From positions 1 to 64,000 of the forward strand of contig JAJRSK010000036.1 of NCBI GenBank assembly GCA_024278835.1: a DNA stretch of 64,000 nucleotides. The letters run 5' to 3'. Source of the stretch: Campylobacterales bacterium (GTDB lineage: Bacteria; Campylobacterota; Campylobacteria; Campylobacterales; QNZT01). Each line of letters opens with the position of its first letter. Within the stretch, counting starts at the first letter, position 1. The notes beneath the pieces are model-generated. The model made no database searches. It was not told the DNA's origin and was given only the letters and a program-made list of their open reading frames with translations. This document shows, piece after piece, positions 9,782 to 20,203 of this stretch. The translations under genes were made by a program, and so were the position numbers.

Positions 9782-10942
9782 AAACCAAAGAGGTGTTTTT
9801 AGCACAATTATCTCAGCTTTTAGGCTAAATAATTTTTCAAGCATCCCATCCAACAGATCACCCAAACCTAGCAGATGAAGCAACATTTCAAATGGATAAA
9901 AGATGCCAAATACTATCGATAACAGGGGCGATAAAAATTGTAAATAGGAAAATGCAGGAAATATAAAATGCACAATGGGGATCATCGCAAAATAGACCCA
10001 TACATTTATCACTATCATGATAAGCCATTTGTTCCACGTTTTAAAGTAGTGTAAAAAAAGATAGATATAAAAGATACCAGAAACAGAAAACCAAAATCCT
10101 ATCGAAAAAAGAAGCGCGGGCTTGAGTGCCAGGATAAACAACACTGCTACTGCCAATACTTCAAATGAAAGGATACGGATATGCCGATGAAAGAGAAAAA
10201 AAGCAAAACTAAGCATCACAAACGAACGTATCAAAGAGGGTGTAAAATCAAGTAGCCACACATACCACAATAGCATCATGATAATCCCTACAGACAAATC
10301 AAAACGACGATTTCGATAGGGGAAATACCTATCTTGAAAAAAAGTATAGGGCTTTGCAACAAGTAAATATAAAAGTCCAAATAAAAAGGATAAATGATAG
10401 CCTGATATCGCGATAAGATGGCTGATTCCCAACATTGAGACACTATTACGCAGAGATTTTGAAATCGGCTTTGCCAAAAAAAGTGCAGAAAAAAGTTCTT
10501 TTGCAAAAGGTTCTTGATGTTGTGCTTCTATCGAAGCTTGTAGCTTTTCTTTGAAAGAATCATGATAATCCAACAACTCGATATCAAAACTCGGCGCATA
10601 AAAAGATTTTAAAAAGTCTAAAAATGAGACTTTATCGGTGATAAGCCCTATACGAACTTGTCTATCTTTTAAGTCTTTAATATCTTCATAATTTGTCGTG
10701 ATAAATGTATAGCCATCTACACTTTTTAGTTTTAAAACATGATAAGTTTTTCCCTTTTTACTTTTTTTTTGATATTGGTTGATAACCGTAGCTTCTGTAT
10801 GAGAAAACTTTGAAGAAGAGAGTTTTTGGTAAGTTTGATACTGGAAAAAGAGATTGCTAGCAAACACTATCATGATAAACACTAAAAAGAGAAAAATCTC
10901 TTTTTTAGACTCAAAAAGATTGAGTTTTAAATCTTCATTCAT
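9683..10942 (-). CDS. comEC: ComEC/Rec2-family competence protein, short form
   Basis: HLIAISGYHLSFLFGLLY and TPSLIRSFVMLSFAF; no C-terminal metallo-beta-lactamase domain in this ORF. Confidence 0.85.
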   Translation of the reverse strand: MNEDLKLNLFESKKEIFLFLVFIMIVFASNLFFQYQTYQKLSSSKFSHTEATVINQYQKKSKKGKTYHVLKLKSVDGYTFITTNYEDIKDLKDRQVRIGLITDKVSFLDFLKSFYAPSFDIELLDYHDSFKEKLQASIEAQHQEPFAKELFSALFLAKPISKSLRNSVSMLGISHLIAISGYHLSFLFGLLYLLVAKPYTFFQDRYFPYRNRRFDLSVGIIMMLLWYVWLLDFTPSLIRSFVMLSFAFFLFHRHIRILSFEVLAVAVLFILALKPALLFSIGFWFSVSGIFYIYLFLHYFKTWNKWLIMIVINVWVYFAMIPIVHFIFPAFSYLQFLSPLLSIVFGIFYPFEMLLHLLGLGDLLDGMLEKLFSLKAEIIVLKTPLWFLALYVFSSFLAIFHYRFLFLFASVLLSFFLIV

Positions 10943-11021
10943 GCTAGCACTCTTTTTGTGTGCTCAGACTGCAAGGAAGATTTCTCCTGTAGAGAATTAC
11001 ACAAGAAGAGACCTAGCAAAA

Positions 11022-12452
11022 TCAAATAATAGGCATATTGGCATTGCCTATTGAGGCGTTATAGTCAGCATCTTCATAAACGATTTCTACAGGGATATGT
11101 CCTTTGTCGATAAAACGAGTAAACTTCTTTTGAAAGACCAGATGCGCCACACCGATAGGACCATTTCTATTTTTTCCTACAATTACTTCTGTCTCTTCAT
11201 TCTCTTGTTCTTGATAATTACTTCTATACTCTTGCCCATCAGCTTTGGCTTTTTTCTCTTTTTCCATCTCTTCACGCATTTTATACACCGCGTCACGATA
11301 GACAAAAAGTATCAAGTCTGCATCTTGCTCGATAGAACCAGACTCACGGATATCTGACAACATAGGACGTTTATCATTTCGACCTTCAAGTCCACGATTT
11401 AACTGTGAAAGTGCGATGATAGGCATATTGAGCTCCCTCGCCAAGAGTTTTAAACCCCTTGAAATCTCACTCACTTCCAAGTGCCTATCTTTTCCCCCAC
11501 TGCCATTCATCAACTGAAGGTAATCAATGATACAAAGCGATATCTCTTGGTGTTGGGATTTTAGTTTTCTGAGCTTGGAGCGAAGTTGATGGATATTGAG
11601 TGTACCATCATCATCCACAAAAAGTTTTTGATTTGCCATCTGGTCACTGGCATCTGTCAGTCGTGTCCACTCACCATCATCCATATCACCCACACGAAGT
11701 TTTTGTAACGGGATAGACGTCTTTGCCGCCAACATACGCATCATCAACTGCTCTGCTGGCATCTCTAGTGAGAAAACCGCCACACCCAAGCCATCATCCA
11801 AAGCTTTTTGTGCTAAATTCAGCGTCAACGCCGTCTTCCCCATAGCAGGTCGTGCCGCGATGATGATCAAATCACCCTCACCAAACCCAGCCGTCATATC
11901 ATTGAGTTCAGCGTACCCTGTATCGACACCTACCACACCATTGTTTCCGCGTTTTTTCATCTCGTGAATATGTTTGATAGTAGAAGAGACCATCTCTAAA
12001 GATTCTCTAAACTCCTTGGTCGCAGAATCAAGGGAAATCTCATAAAGCTTTTTTTGCACCAAATCAAGCACATCTTCACTCGGCAAATCTTGCTCAACTG
12101 CCACAGACTTTATCTCCGTAGTGAGTTGCACTAAGGCTCTTTTTATCGATTTTTCTTTGATTTCATCGACATAGGCGGCTGTATTTGTGATAGGATTGGT
12201 GACTAAAATCTCTGAAAAAACATCTTCTTTAAAGGCGTTCATCTTCACAAGACGGTTTTTCAAAAACTCTTCATCGATAGGAGAGCCTTCGGTATTGAGT
12301 TCTGCCATGGCTTTAAATATCGCTTGATGGTCTGGCAGATAAAAGTCATCGTACTTTAGTGCCGCTGCGATATCTTCGTATACAGAAGGTTCAAAGATGA
12401 TGGAGCTTAACACCGCTCTTTCTATATTTAAATTCTGTAATTGATTGCCCAC
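11022..12452 (-). CDS. dnaB: Replicative DNA helicase DnaB
   Basis: ARPAMGKTALTLNLA Walker A, DYLQLM, 476 aa. Confidence 0.96.
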   Translation of the reverse strand: MGNQLQNLNIERAVLSSIIFEPSVYEDIAAALKYDDFYLPDHQAIFKAMAELNTEGSPIDEEFLKNRLVKMNAFKEDVFSEILVTNPITNTAAYVDEIKEKSIKRALVQLTTEIKSVAVEQDLPSEDVLDLVQKKLYEISLDSATKEFRESLEMVSSTIKHIHEMKKRGNNGVVGVDTGYAELNDMTAGFGEGDLIIIAARPAMGKTALTLNLAQKALDDGLGVAVFSLEMPAEQLMMRMLAAKTSIPLQKLRVGDMDDGEWTRLTDASDQMANQKLFVDDDGTLNIHQLRSKLRKLKSQHQEISLCIIDYLQLMNGSGGKDRHLEVSEISRGLKLLARELNMPIIALSQLNRGLEGRNDKRPMLSDIRESGSIEQDADLILFVYRDAVYKMREEMEKEKKAKADGQEYRSNYQEQENEETEVIVGKNRNGPIGVAHLVFQKKFTRFIDKGHIPVEIVYEDADYNASIGNANMPII

Positions 12453-13513
12453 TATTCAAGTTCCTTTGCCGCTTCTTCTACTTCTTGTAAAAAGCGTTCA
12501 ACGAGGTTTTTCTCATCCAAGTTTGCAACCACTTCCCCTTTTCGCATCACCAGTCCCGAGCCTTTCCCATAAGCAATGGCTACATCAGCCCCCTTGGCTT
12601 CTCCGATGGCATTGACCACGCAACCCATCACCGAGATATTGAGTGGTGTTTTGATATGTTTGGTGGCTGCTTCTACTTCTGCCACAGCCTTAACCAAGTC
12701 CGCTTCGATGCGTCCACAAGTAGGGCAAGAGATGATATTGACCCCATCTTTGACGGCACCAGAGTCTTTGAGGATGGCGCGCCCTACTTCTATCTCTTTT
12801 TCAAGTTCGCCCGTGATAGAGATACGCATCGTATCCCCAATCCCATCAAGGATAAGAGAACCTAGCCCGATAGCCGACTTGATAGTCGAGTGAAAAAGTG
12901 TCCCTGCTTCTGTCACACCCAAATGAAAAGGATACACCACCTGCGGACGAAGTCCACGATATGCATCAACAGTTCGCTGTACATCCGAAGCTTTTAAAGA
13001 GACCTTGATATCGCTAAATCCCAAATCTTCCAGATACTTGATATTGTACAGTGCAGAGGCAATCATCCCTTCAGCACTCTGCCCATACTTGTTTTCAAAT
13101 TGATCTTCCAAAGAGCCACAATTTACCCCGATACGGATAGGGATACGCCTCTGGCTACACGCTTTGACAATCTCTTTTATCTTACCTTTATCGGAGATAT
13201 TTCCGGGATTAAAACGCACACAATCCACCACTTCAGCAGCCACAAGTGCCAATTTATAATTGTAGTGAATATCCGCCACGAGAGGAAGCGAGGTGTTGGC
13301 TTTTATCTCTTTGAGTGCAAGCGCATCTTCCATCGCAGGTACTGCCACACGCACGATATCGGCTCCTGCAAAGTGCAAACGCCTTATCTGCTCATTGGTC
13401 GCGACGATATCGTGTGTTTTACTATATGTCATAGATTGTACAGAGATAGGCGCATCTCCACCGACAGCTACATTTCCGACCATTATCTGTTTTGTTGGGT
13501 ATCTTTTTATCAT
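12452..13513 (-). CDS. ispG: 4-hydroxy-3-methylbut-2-enyl diphosphate synthase
   Basis: [30 protein letters not shown] Fe-S motif. Confidence 0.97.
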   Translation of the reverse strand: MIKRYPTKQIMVGNVAVGGDAPISVQSMTYSKTHDIVATNEQIRRLHFAGADIVRVAVPAMEDALALKEIKANTSLPLVADIHYNYKLALVAAEVVDCVRFNPGNISDKGKIKEIVKACSQRRIPIRIGVNCGSLEDQFENKYGQSAEGMIASALYNIKYLEDLGFSDIKVSLKASDVQRTVDAYRGLRPQVVYPFHLGVTEAGTLFHSTIKSAIGLGSLILDGIGDTMRISITGELEKEIEVGRAILKDSGAVKDGVNIISCPTCGRIEADLVKAVAEVEAATKHIKTPLNISVMGCVVNAIGEAKGADVAIAYGKGSGLVMRKGEVVANLDEKNLVERFLQEVEEAAKELE

Positions 13514-13520
13514 GATGAGA

Positions 13521-13817
13521 TTATACTAAAATCTTTTTATAGTTGAGACTACTATGCAAAATGCGTATGATTAAAATAGAATTTTCTAAGACCTTATAGA
13601 AGATAAGGTAAGCATCAAATATCAAAATCCTACACTCTATCTTGATATTTTTTCGCCTGCACAACACACCAAGATGTGCATTTTTTGAAAGCAATGCTAT
13701 ATTTTCTTTTATTTTTTCTAAATACTCTAGTGCCCTATCTACACTATCAAGCGCAATAAAATCGACAATTTCCTCTAAATCACACTCTGCATCTTTACTA
13801 AAATCTATCCTAAGCAT
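13521..13817 (-). CDS. RelE/ParE-family toxin
   Basis: 98 aa ParE-like fold pattern ([31 protein letters not shown]); overlaps the upstream small ORF. Confidence 0.75.
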   Translation of the reverse strand: MLRIDFSKDAECDLEEIVDFIALDSVDRALEYLEKIKENIALLSKNAHLGVLCRRKNIKIECRILIFDAYLIFYKVLENSILIIRILHSSLNYKKILV

Positions 13818-14025
13818 ACTTACTTTTTAATCTTTTAAAAATCGCATCACTTGTGGATTCACTGATACCAGAAGCCAACCCCTTTTCAATCTCTTTAGTC
13901 AAAAAACTAAAATCATCATGGCTCTCTTTTTTGGCAATACCATCTATCATGATGCCCTCTAAATTTTCCAAAATTGTCAAAAGCTCTTTTTGATAGTCGT
14001 CATTTACCTTAATCTCTAAAATCAT
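13810..14025 (-). CDS. Putative antitoxin of the RelE/ParE pair
   Basis: 71 aa, overlaps the toxin start by 8 bp. Confidence 0.65.
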   Translation of the reverse strand: MILEIKVNDDYQKELLTILENLEGIMIDGIAKKESHDDFSFLTKEIEKGLASGISESTSDAIFKRLKSKYA

Positions 14026-14059
14026 AAAAGCCCTTTTTTTCTTTCATTATAGCTAAAAT

Positions 14060-15895
14060 CTAAGAAAATGTCACAGGGTCGATGTCACTCTCACAATTTT
14101 TAGATTTGCATCGTTGCATCGCCTCTAAAAGTGCCTTGGCAGAGTCTGAGCGCAAAAGTATCTGATAGCGAAACTTAGAGGCGATTTTGGCGATGGGGGC
14201 TTCGCCTGCTCCGATGATTTCTATATTTGCCTGTTTCTCTAAACACGCTCTTACCTCACTCATTTCTTGCATCGTCTTGTTTTTATACTTGCCCGATATC
14301 TCTACTTTCATCAACTTTTTAAATGGCGGATAGAGCCCCTCTCGATAAACGAGCTCCTCTTTTAAAAAGCGTTCATAATCCTCCAGATAACGCTCAAAAA
14401 ACTCCCGATTTTGTGTCTGAATGAGCACCCTTCCCTCACCCTTTCTCCCAGATCTCCCTGCTATCTGAAGTAACAGACTCATCGCCTTTTCTCTTGCACG
14501 AAAATCAGGCTGAGAGAGAATCGTATCTATCCCGATAACCACCGCCAAATCTACCCCTAGATAGTTATGCCCCTTGGAGAGCATTTGCGTACCGACAAGG
14601 ATATCTATCTCTTTGTTATTAAAGGATTTGAGGGCTTTTTTGAGCTTGGTCTCTGTGGTGATTTCATCTCTGTCAAACTTCGCTATGACCTTATCATGAT
14701 AGGCTTTGCTGAGCACATCTACCACCTCAGCCGTACCGATACGCCCTACCCGCATATCCCCTTTTTTGCAAGAGGGACAGACCTGTACGATGCGTTCGGT
14801 GAAGTGACAGTAGTGACAAACAAGGGCATTTTTCTCCAGATGTAAACTCATCCCCACCGAACAATAAGGACACTCCACAAACGCCCCACAATCATAACAA
14901 GAGAGGTACTTAAAGTTTGCCCGCGTGGGTAAAAAGACGATGACTTGTTTATCTGCTTGTAAACTTTGACTTATCTGCGCTTTTATCGACTCTGTGATTT
15001 CACTATCATGATGCTCAAAGAGATAGCGTTTTTGGCTATCATGATAGGTGCCTTTGAGTCTAAAAAATGGAAACTTTTTATAGGAAGTTAGCGAAGGCGT
15101 CGCAGAACCCAAAAGCACCTTTGCACCCAAAATGCTCCCCATATAGACAGCCACATCTCGAGCGTGATAACGCGGTCTTTGGGCTGATTTATAGCTATCA
15201 TCATGCTCTTCATCCACGACTATCAAGCCTAAATTTTCCAATGGCAAAAAGAGTGCCGACCTAGCCCCAGCGATGATTTTGATTTCGCCACTTCGTATCC
15301 CCTCTAAGATTCCCTCTTTCTTTTTTTTAGTGATTTTGGAGTGCCAGATAGCGACCAAGTCCCCAAACTTCTCTTGTAGGCGTTTTGACATCTGCGGGGT
15401 GAGGGAGATTTCAGGCATCAAGAAAATCGCTGTTTTGCCGTCATTTATCATCGTCTCAAAAAGCTTCATGTAGATTTCTGTTTTGCCACTTCCCGTATCG
15501 CCAAAGAGTAGCGAACTCTTTTGGCGCATGATAAAGTCATAAGCTTGTTGTTGCGCCTCACTCAACGCGATATCTATCATGATAGCCTCTTTTTTAGCTC
15601 TGCTATCGGTAAAAGGTGTAAAAAGATTTCCAGCATCACCAAGCGAACAAGCATAATACTGCGACAAAAACTTGATGATATCAAGATACTTATCATGATA
15701 GAAGTATGGCGTGATAGTTTCTACTTTTTCACATTTAAACTGAGGTTTTTCACATTGTGAATAAGTAATACCTCTGACTAATCTACCTCTAAGTTTTACC
15801 TCTACAATCCTGCCTATCATGATAGCTTCTTCGCTCTGGTATGTGAGTGGGGAAAGGGGTGAGCCGAGGATGGCTATGTGGTAGTAGTTAACCAT
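14060..15895 (-). CDS. priA: Primosomal protein N' (replication restart helicase PriA)
   Basis: GDTGSGKTEIYM, DEEHD, Zn-binding cysteine cluster CYDCGAFVECPYC...CPSC. Confidence 0.95.
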   Translation of the reverse strand: MVNYYHIAILGSPLSPLTYQSEEAIMIGRIVEVKLRGRLVRGITYSQCEKPQFKCEKVETITPYFYHDKYLDIIKFLSQYYACSLGDAGNLFTPFTDSRAKKEAIMIDIALSEAQQQAYDFIMRQKSSLLFGDTGSGKTEIYMKLFETMINDGKTAIFLMPEISLTPQMSKRLQEKFGDLVAIWHSKITKKKKEGILEGIRSGEIKIIAGARSALFLPLENLGLIVVDEEHDDSYKSAQRPRYHARDVAVYMGSILGAKVLLGSATPSLTSYKKFPFFRLKGTYHDSQKRYLFEHHDSEITESIKAQISQSLQADKQVIVFLPTRANFKYLSCYDCGAFVECPYCSVGMSLHLEKNALVCHYCHFTERIVQVCPSCKKGDMRVGRIGTAEVVDVLSKAYHDKVIAKFDRDEITTETKLKKALKSFNNKEIDILVGTQMLSKGHNYLGVDLAVVIGIDTILSQPDFRAREKAMSLLLQIAGRSGRKGEGRVLIQTQNREFFERYLEDYERFLKEELVYREGLYPPFKKLMKVEISGKYKNKTMQEMSEVRACLEKQANIEIIGAGEAPIAKIASKFRYQILLRSDSAKALLEAMQRCKSKNCESDIDPVTFS

Positions 15896-16101
15896 TATCT
15901 TTTACATTTATCGTTCTTATCATTCCATGCTTCCTCTTTTTCTATCTTGAGGCATTATATAGCATTGAACTCTATAATGTCAAGCTTATCATGATAGCGT
16001 CTTTGCTTTGGTAAATGTCTAGTGTTAGGGTGAGTCGAGAATGGTTATGTGCGTAGTGAAAAATCACTTCAACTTTTAAAAGTCGAAGTGATGTAGAGAA
16101 T

Positions 16102-16593
16102 TTATTGTGTGAGGTTTGTGCAGAGTTTTTGCGCTGGGGTGGCAGTACCTTGTGTGCAGTCAAAAGAGCCAGTAGTTGAAACATAAGTAAAATTGACATC
16201 CGTGTTGATAGCATTGAAGATATATTTATCAGCGGCTACTTTTCTCCAGCCATCTTTACTTTTTGAAAGAATTGGATAGTCTAGTATCTTCTTTGAGGAA
16301 TCACTAGCATTGGAATCATAGTCAAAAAGCTTATCTCCATCACTTGAAGTTGTAGATGTAAGTGCGTCCAAATGCGTTGGATTGCCTCCATTGGTCATGC
16401 CACGCATCATATTTTTACTACGCACTAGCGTGATAGCAGAACGAATGGCACTTACTTGCCCTTTGCCCTTGACGATGACGGCATCACCCCGTGTTACTGA
16501 CATCTTTGAGACTGCTATACTTGATAAGATACCGAGTATGACGATTACAAAAACCAACTCTATCATCGTAAACGCTTTTCTAGTATATGACAT
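16102..16593 (-). CDS. Type II/IV pseudopilin-like protein
   Basis: Class III signal AFTMIELVFVIVILGILSSIAVSKM. Confidence 0.85.
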   Translation of the reverse strand: MSYTRKAFTMIELVFVIVILGILSSIAVSKMSVTRGDAVIVKGKGQVSAIRSAITLVRSKNMMRGMTNGGNPTHLDALTSTTSSDGDKLFDYDSNASDSSKKILDYPILSKSKDGWRKVAADKYIFNAINTDVNFTYVSTTGSFDCTQGTATPAQKLCTNLTQ

Positions 16594-17038
16594 TTGTTCC
16601 CCTTACTTTCATATTATAATTTGTAGTTTTTATCAACGCCTGCAACCCTATACAGCTACTATCGGTTGTACTGGCATATGTTATATACATCTCATTTTGC
16701 GTTGTAGCATTTAAATCAATCTCTATACAATTATTAACCGTGCCACTAATAAGCTTCATATTATTACTACTCATTGTAGCAAGACCGGAAGATTCCAAGC
16801 TTGCCAGTGCTTTAGACATTTTGGAAAAATTACTATCAACTATTCCCTGAGCTAACATATAAGAAATCATCTCATTGGTACCATTTCTCAGCGTAGCTGA
16901 TATTTTGACATTTTCCGCATCATCTCTCGTTGCGTTTAGTTTTGGTATCGCCATTGATGCTAAGACACCTAGTATCACGATAACAAAAATAAGCTCAATC
17001 ATAGTAAATGCAGACTTCATATCTTCTCTTTTTTGCAA
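16580..17038 (-). CDS. Type II/IV pseudopilin-like protein
   Basis: AFTMIELIFVIVILGVLASMAIPKL. Confidence 0.85.
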   Translation of the reverse strand: MQKREDMKSAFTMIELIFVIVILGVLASMAIPKLNATRDDAENVKISATLRNGTNEMISYMLAQGIVDSNFSKMSKALASLESSGLATMSSNNMKLISGTVNNCIEIDLNATTQNEMYITYASTTDSSCIGLQALIKTTNYNMKVRGTNVIY

Positions 17039-17082
17039 GGTATTTCAAGCCAAATAAGGCTTGAAATAGTAATAGTGTAGAA

Positions 17083-17565
17083 TTAGAAAGAAACTCTACT
17101 ACCACCGAATAGCTTAGTACCATTTAAGTCATTTTTAAATGCACTAGAAGCCAAAAGACCTTTACAAACATTTCCAGCTGGAGATGCCTTAGATTGGTCT
17201 ATAGTTAAGTTACCATCAGCATTTGTGACTGTAAATTTAATACAATCTTCTGTACCACTTGCAGTTGGAGTTTGTAAATAATAAGTTGTAGCATCAGCAA
17301 TTGCAGTTGCAGCAGTACTACCAGCAGTATCTGTTGTAATACCACTTACATTTGTAGCAGATTTAATATCTGTTGCAGCAAAAGTACCTTGTGATGTATA
17401 GTAAGAGCCTAAATCACCTACTAATGTACTTAACTCTGATAATGACTTAGACACTTTCGCATCATCTCTCGTCGCTGCCAACTTTGGAATCGCCACCGAT
17501 GCCAAAATACCTAAAATAACGATAACGAAGATCAACTCAATCATTGTAAAACCACTTCTTTTCAT
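17083..17565 (-). CDS. Type II/IV pseudopilin-like protein
   Basis: GFTMIELIFVIVILGILASVAIPKL. Confidence 0.87.
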   Translation of the reverse strand: MKRSGFTMIELIFVIVILGILASVAIPKLAATRDDAKVSKSLSELSTLVGDLGSYYTSQGTFAATDIKSATNVSGITTDTAGSTAATAIADATTYYLQTPTASGTEDCIKFTVTNADGNLTIDQSKASPAGNVCKGLLASSAFKNDLNGTKLFGGSRVSF

Positions 17566-17699
17566 AAAGAACTCCTAAAAATTTTTTTCCCGACTCTTTT
17601 TGTTTGTCGTTGCAACTAAATCGGCAGGGTTGAAAATAACTTTACCCTTCTGCCCAAAAAGTTTTCAAATATGCTATAATAAGAGTACAAGGAGTTAAA

Positions 17700-17921
17700 A
17701 TGCAAATCACATTAGAGATAAAAGAGACTATTTTTGATAAGTTTATATGGATGCTGGAGCATTTTGATGATGATATTCAGATTGTAGAAGATAGTGAAGG
17801 TATAAATGTCGATACTTGTTTAGACACTATGCACAAAGTAAAAACAAAAAAATCAACTGATTTTGAAGTTATAGAAGATATAGATGCACATATAAAAGAG
17901 TTGGTAGATGCAACTCGTTAG
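17700..17921 (+). CDS. Putative antitoxin
   Basis: 73 aa acidic ORF with an upstream AAGGAG, overlapping a RelE-like ORF by 14 bp. Confidence 0.6.
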   Translation: MQITLEIKETIFDKFIWMLEHFDDDIQIVEDSEGINVDTCLDTMHKVKTKKSTDFEVIEDIDAHIKELVDATR

Positions 17922-18183
17922 AGATGATAAATATACAAAAAAAGAGAGAAAATTTTTCAAAAACCATCAGGATCTCATCGAAAAATATTCTCAAGTTTTA
18001 AAAAAATTACAACAATATCATAACGATAGCTCATTAAAACTACATCCCCTAAAAGGAAAATTAAAAGGCTTTCATTCTGTTAGTTTAACTTTTCAATATA
18101 GAATTGTTTTGATTTTATTGCTTAGCGATGATAAGATAGTATTAACTGATATTGGAACACACGATAAAGTATATGACAAATAG
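17908..18183 (+). CDS. RelE/YafQ-like mRNA interferase toxin
   Basis: 91 aa; LHPLKGKLKGFHSVSLTFQYRIVLIL...IGTHDKVY typical of RelE/YafQ toxins. Confidence 0.75.
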   Translation: MQLVRDDKYTKKERKFFKNHQDLIEKYSQVLKKLQQYHNDSSLKLHPLKGKLKGFHSVSLTFQYRIVLILLLSDDKIVLTDIGTHDKVYDK

Positions 18184-20157
18184 ATGGCAAAATTTACCCT
18201 AAAAACCCCCTACCAACCAGCCGGCGACCAACCCCAAGCGATAGAGAAGCTCTCCTCATCTATCATGAAAGGCAACAAGTACCAAACCCTCGTCGGTGTT
18301 ACAGGTTCAGGAAAGACCTACACCATGGCACAAGTCATCCAAAAGACCCAGCGCCCCACCCTTATCATGACACACAACAAAACCCTCGCAGCACAACTAT
18401 ATAGTGAGTTTAAACACTTCTTTCCTGATAATCATGTCGAGTATTTTATCTCCTACTATGACTACTATCAGCCAGAAGCCTACATCCCAAGGTCTGACCT
18501 CTTTATCGAAAAGGATAGCTCCATCAATGAAGAGTTAGAACGCTTACGACTCTCCGCCACGGCATCTTTGCTCTCTTATGATGATGTTATCGTCATCGCT
18601 TCCGTCTCAGCCAACTATGGATTAGGAAATCCAAAAGAGTACAAAGAGATGGTACAAATCATCGAAGTAGGCAAAGAGCTCAACCAAAAAGAGCTATTAC
18701 TACGCCTCGTCGAGATGGGCTACAAGCGAAACGATGCCTACTTTGATAGGGGAGATTTTCGTGTAAACGGCGATGTCATCGATATCTATCCCGCCTACAA
18801 CGAAGAGTATGCTATCAGAGTAGAGTTTTTTGGTGATGAGGTAGAGAGTATCTACTTTTTTGACCCACTCACCAATGCCAAAGCAAAAGAGCAAGAAAAA
18901 GTCATCATCTACGCTGCCAATCAGTTTATAGTAGGAAACGAAAAACTCCAAATCGCCATCAAGCAGATAGAAGATGAGTTGCATGATAGACTAGCCTTTT
19001 TAAAAGATGAAGGAAAGCTCGTCGAAGCCCAACGCCTAGAACAACGCGTGGGATTTGACCTAGAGATGCTCCAAGCTACGGGTGCGTGTAAAGGAGTAGA
19101 AAACTACGCCCGGCACCTCACAGGCAAAAAACCCGGTGAAACCCCCTACTCCATGTTTGACTATTTTCAAGAAATCACCGATGAATTTTTAGTAATCGTC
19201 GATGAGTCGCATGTCTCACTTCCACAGTTTCGAGGGATGTATGCGGGAGATAGGAGTAGAAAAGAGACGCTTGTAGAGTATGGCTTTCGTCTGCCTTCCG
19301 CGCTTGATAACCGTCCTTTGATGTTTGATGAGTATATCAACAAAAAAGCACAGTTTCTCTTTGTCTCTGCCACTCCCGCAGACATAGAACTAGAACTCTC
19401 CAAAACAAATACCGCCTTACAAATCATCCGACCAACTGGCTTACTCGACCCACCCGTCGAAGTCATCGACAGCACCTACCAAGTCGAACGCTTACACGAT
19501 GAAATCAAAGAGGTCATCAAAAAAGATGAACGCATCCTTGTTACTGTCCTTACCAAAAAGATGGCGGAAGAACTCACGAAGTACTACATCGAACTCGGTA
19601 TCAAAGTCAAGTATATGCACTCCGACATCGATACGATAGAACGCACCCAAATTATCCGTGCTTTTCGTGCTGGGGAGTTTGATGTGCTTGTGGGGATTAA
19701 CTTACTTCGAGAGGGGCTTGATTTGCCTGAGGTGAGTTTGGTAGCCATACTCGATGCTGATAAAGAGGGATTTTTGAGAAGCGAAACCGCACTCATTCAG
19801 ACCATGGGAAGGGGTGCAAGAAATGAGAATGGTCGCGTGATTCTCTTTGCCAAGAAAATCACCCGTTCTATGAAAGCCGCTATCGATACCACTGGGGAGA
19901 GAAGAGAAAAGCAGATAGCCTTCAACAAAAAACATGGCATCACACCCACCTCCACCAAAAGAGGCATGGATGATAGTTTAAAACAAGAAGAATATGCCGA
20001 TATGTATGAAAAGAAGAAAAAGCAAAAAATCCCAAAAGGCGAAAAGCAAAAAATCGTCAACGAATACAAAAAAAAGATGCTTGAAGCAGCAAAAAATTTA
20101 GACTTTGAAGTGGCAGCAAAGTATCGGGATAAAATCGCAGAGATAAAAAAGATGTAA
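18184..20157 (+). CDS. uvrB: Excinuclease ABC subunit B
   Basis: [29 protein letters not shown] motif at the C-terminus. Confidence 0.98.
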   Translation: MAKFTLKTPYQPAGDQPQAIEKLSSSIMKGNKYQTLVGVTGSGKTYTMAQVIQKTQRPTLIMTHNKTLAAQLYSEFKHFFPDNHVEYFISYYDYYQPEAYIPRSDLFIEKDSSINEELERLRLSATASLLSYDDVIVIASVSANYGLGNPKEYKEMVQIIEVGKELNQKELLLRLVEMGYKRNDAYFDRGDFRVNGDVIDIYPAYNEEYAIRVEFFGDEVESIYFFDPLTNAKAKEQEKVIIYAANQFIVGNEKLQIAIKQIEDELHDRLAFLKDEGKLVEAQRLEQRVGFDLEMLQATGACKGVENYARHLTGKKPGETPYSMFDYFQEITDEFLVIVDESHVSLPQFRGMYAGDRSRKETLVEYGFRLPSALDNRPLMFDEYINKKAQFLFVSATPADIELELSKTNTALQIIRPTGLLDPPVEVIDSTYQVERLHDEIKEVIKKDERILVTVLTKKMAEELTKYYIELGIKVKYMHSDIDTIERTQIIRAFRAGEFDVLVGINLLREGLDLPEVSLVAILDADKEGFLRSETALIQTMGRGARNENGRVILFAKKITRSMKAAIDTTGERREKQIAFNKKHGITPTSTKRGMDDSLKQEEYADMYEKKKKQKIPKGEKQKIVNEYKKKMLEAAKNLDFEVAAKYRDKIAEIKKM

Positions 20158-20203
20158 AAATTTATGCTACAATAACACCAAAGCTTGCAAGGAAACAACT
20201 ATC

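Noticed and set aside
15972-16214. 80-aa minus-strand ORF overlapping the end of a pseudopilin
   Set aside because: Out of frame with the clear pilin gene, no family signal.
17566-17640. Possible sigma-54 promoter (TGCCGATTTAGTTGCA, minus strand) upstream of the pilin genes
   Set aside because: Poor match to the TGGCAC-N5-TTGC consensus at the GG element; cannot be supported by eye.
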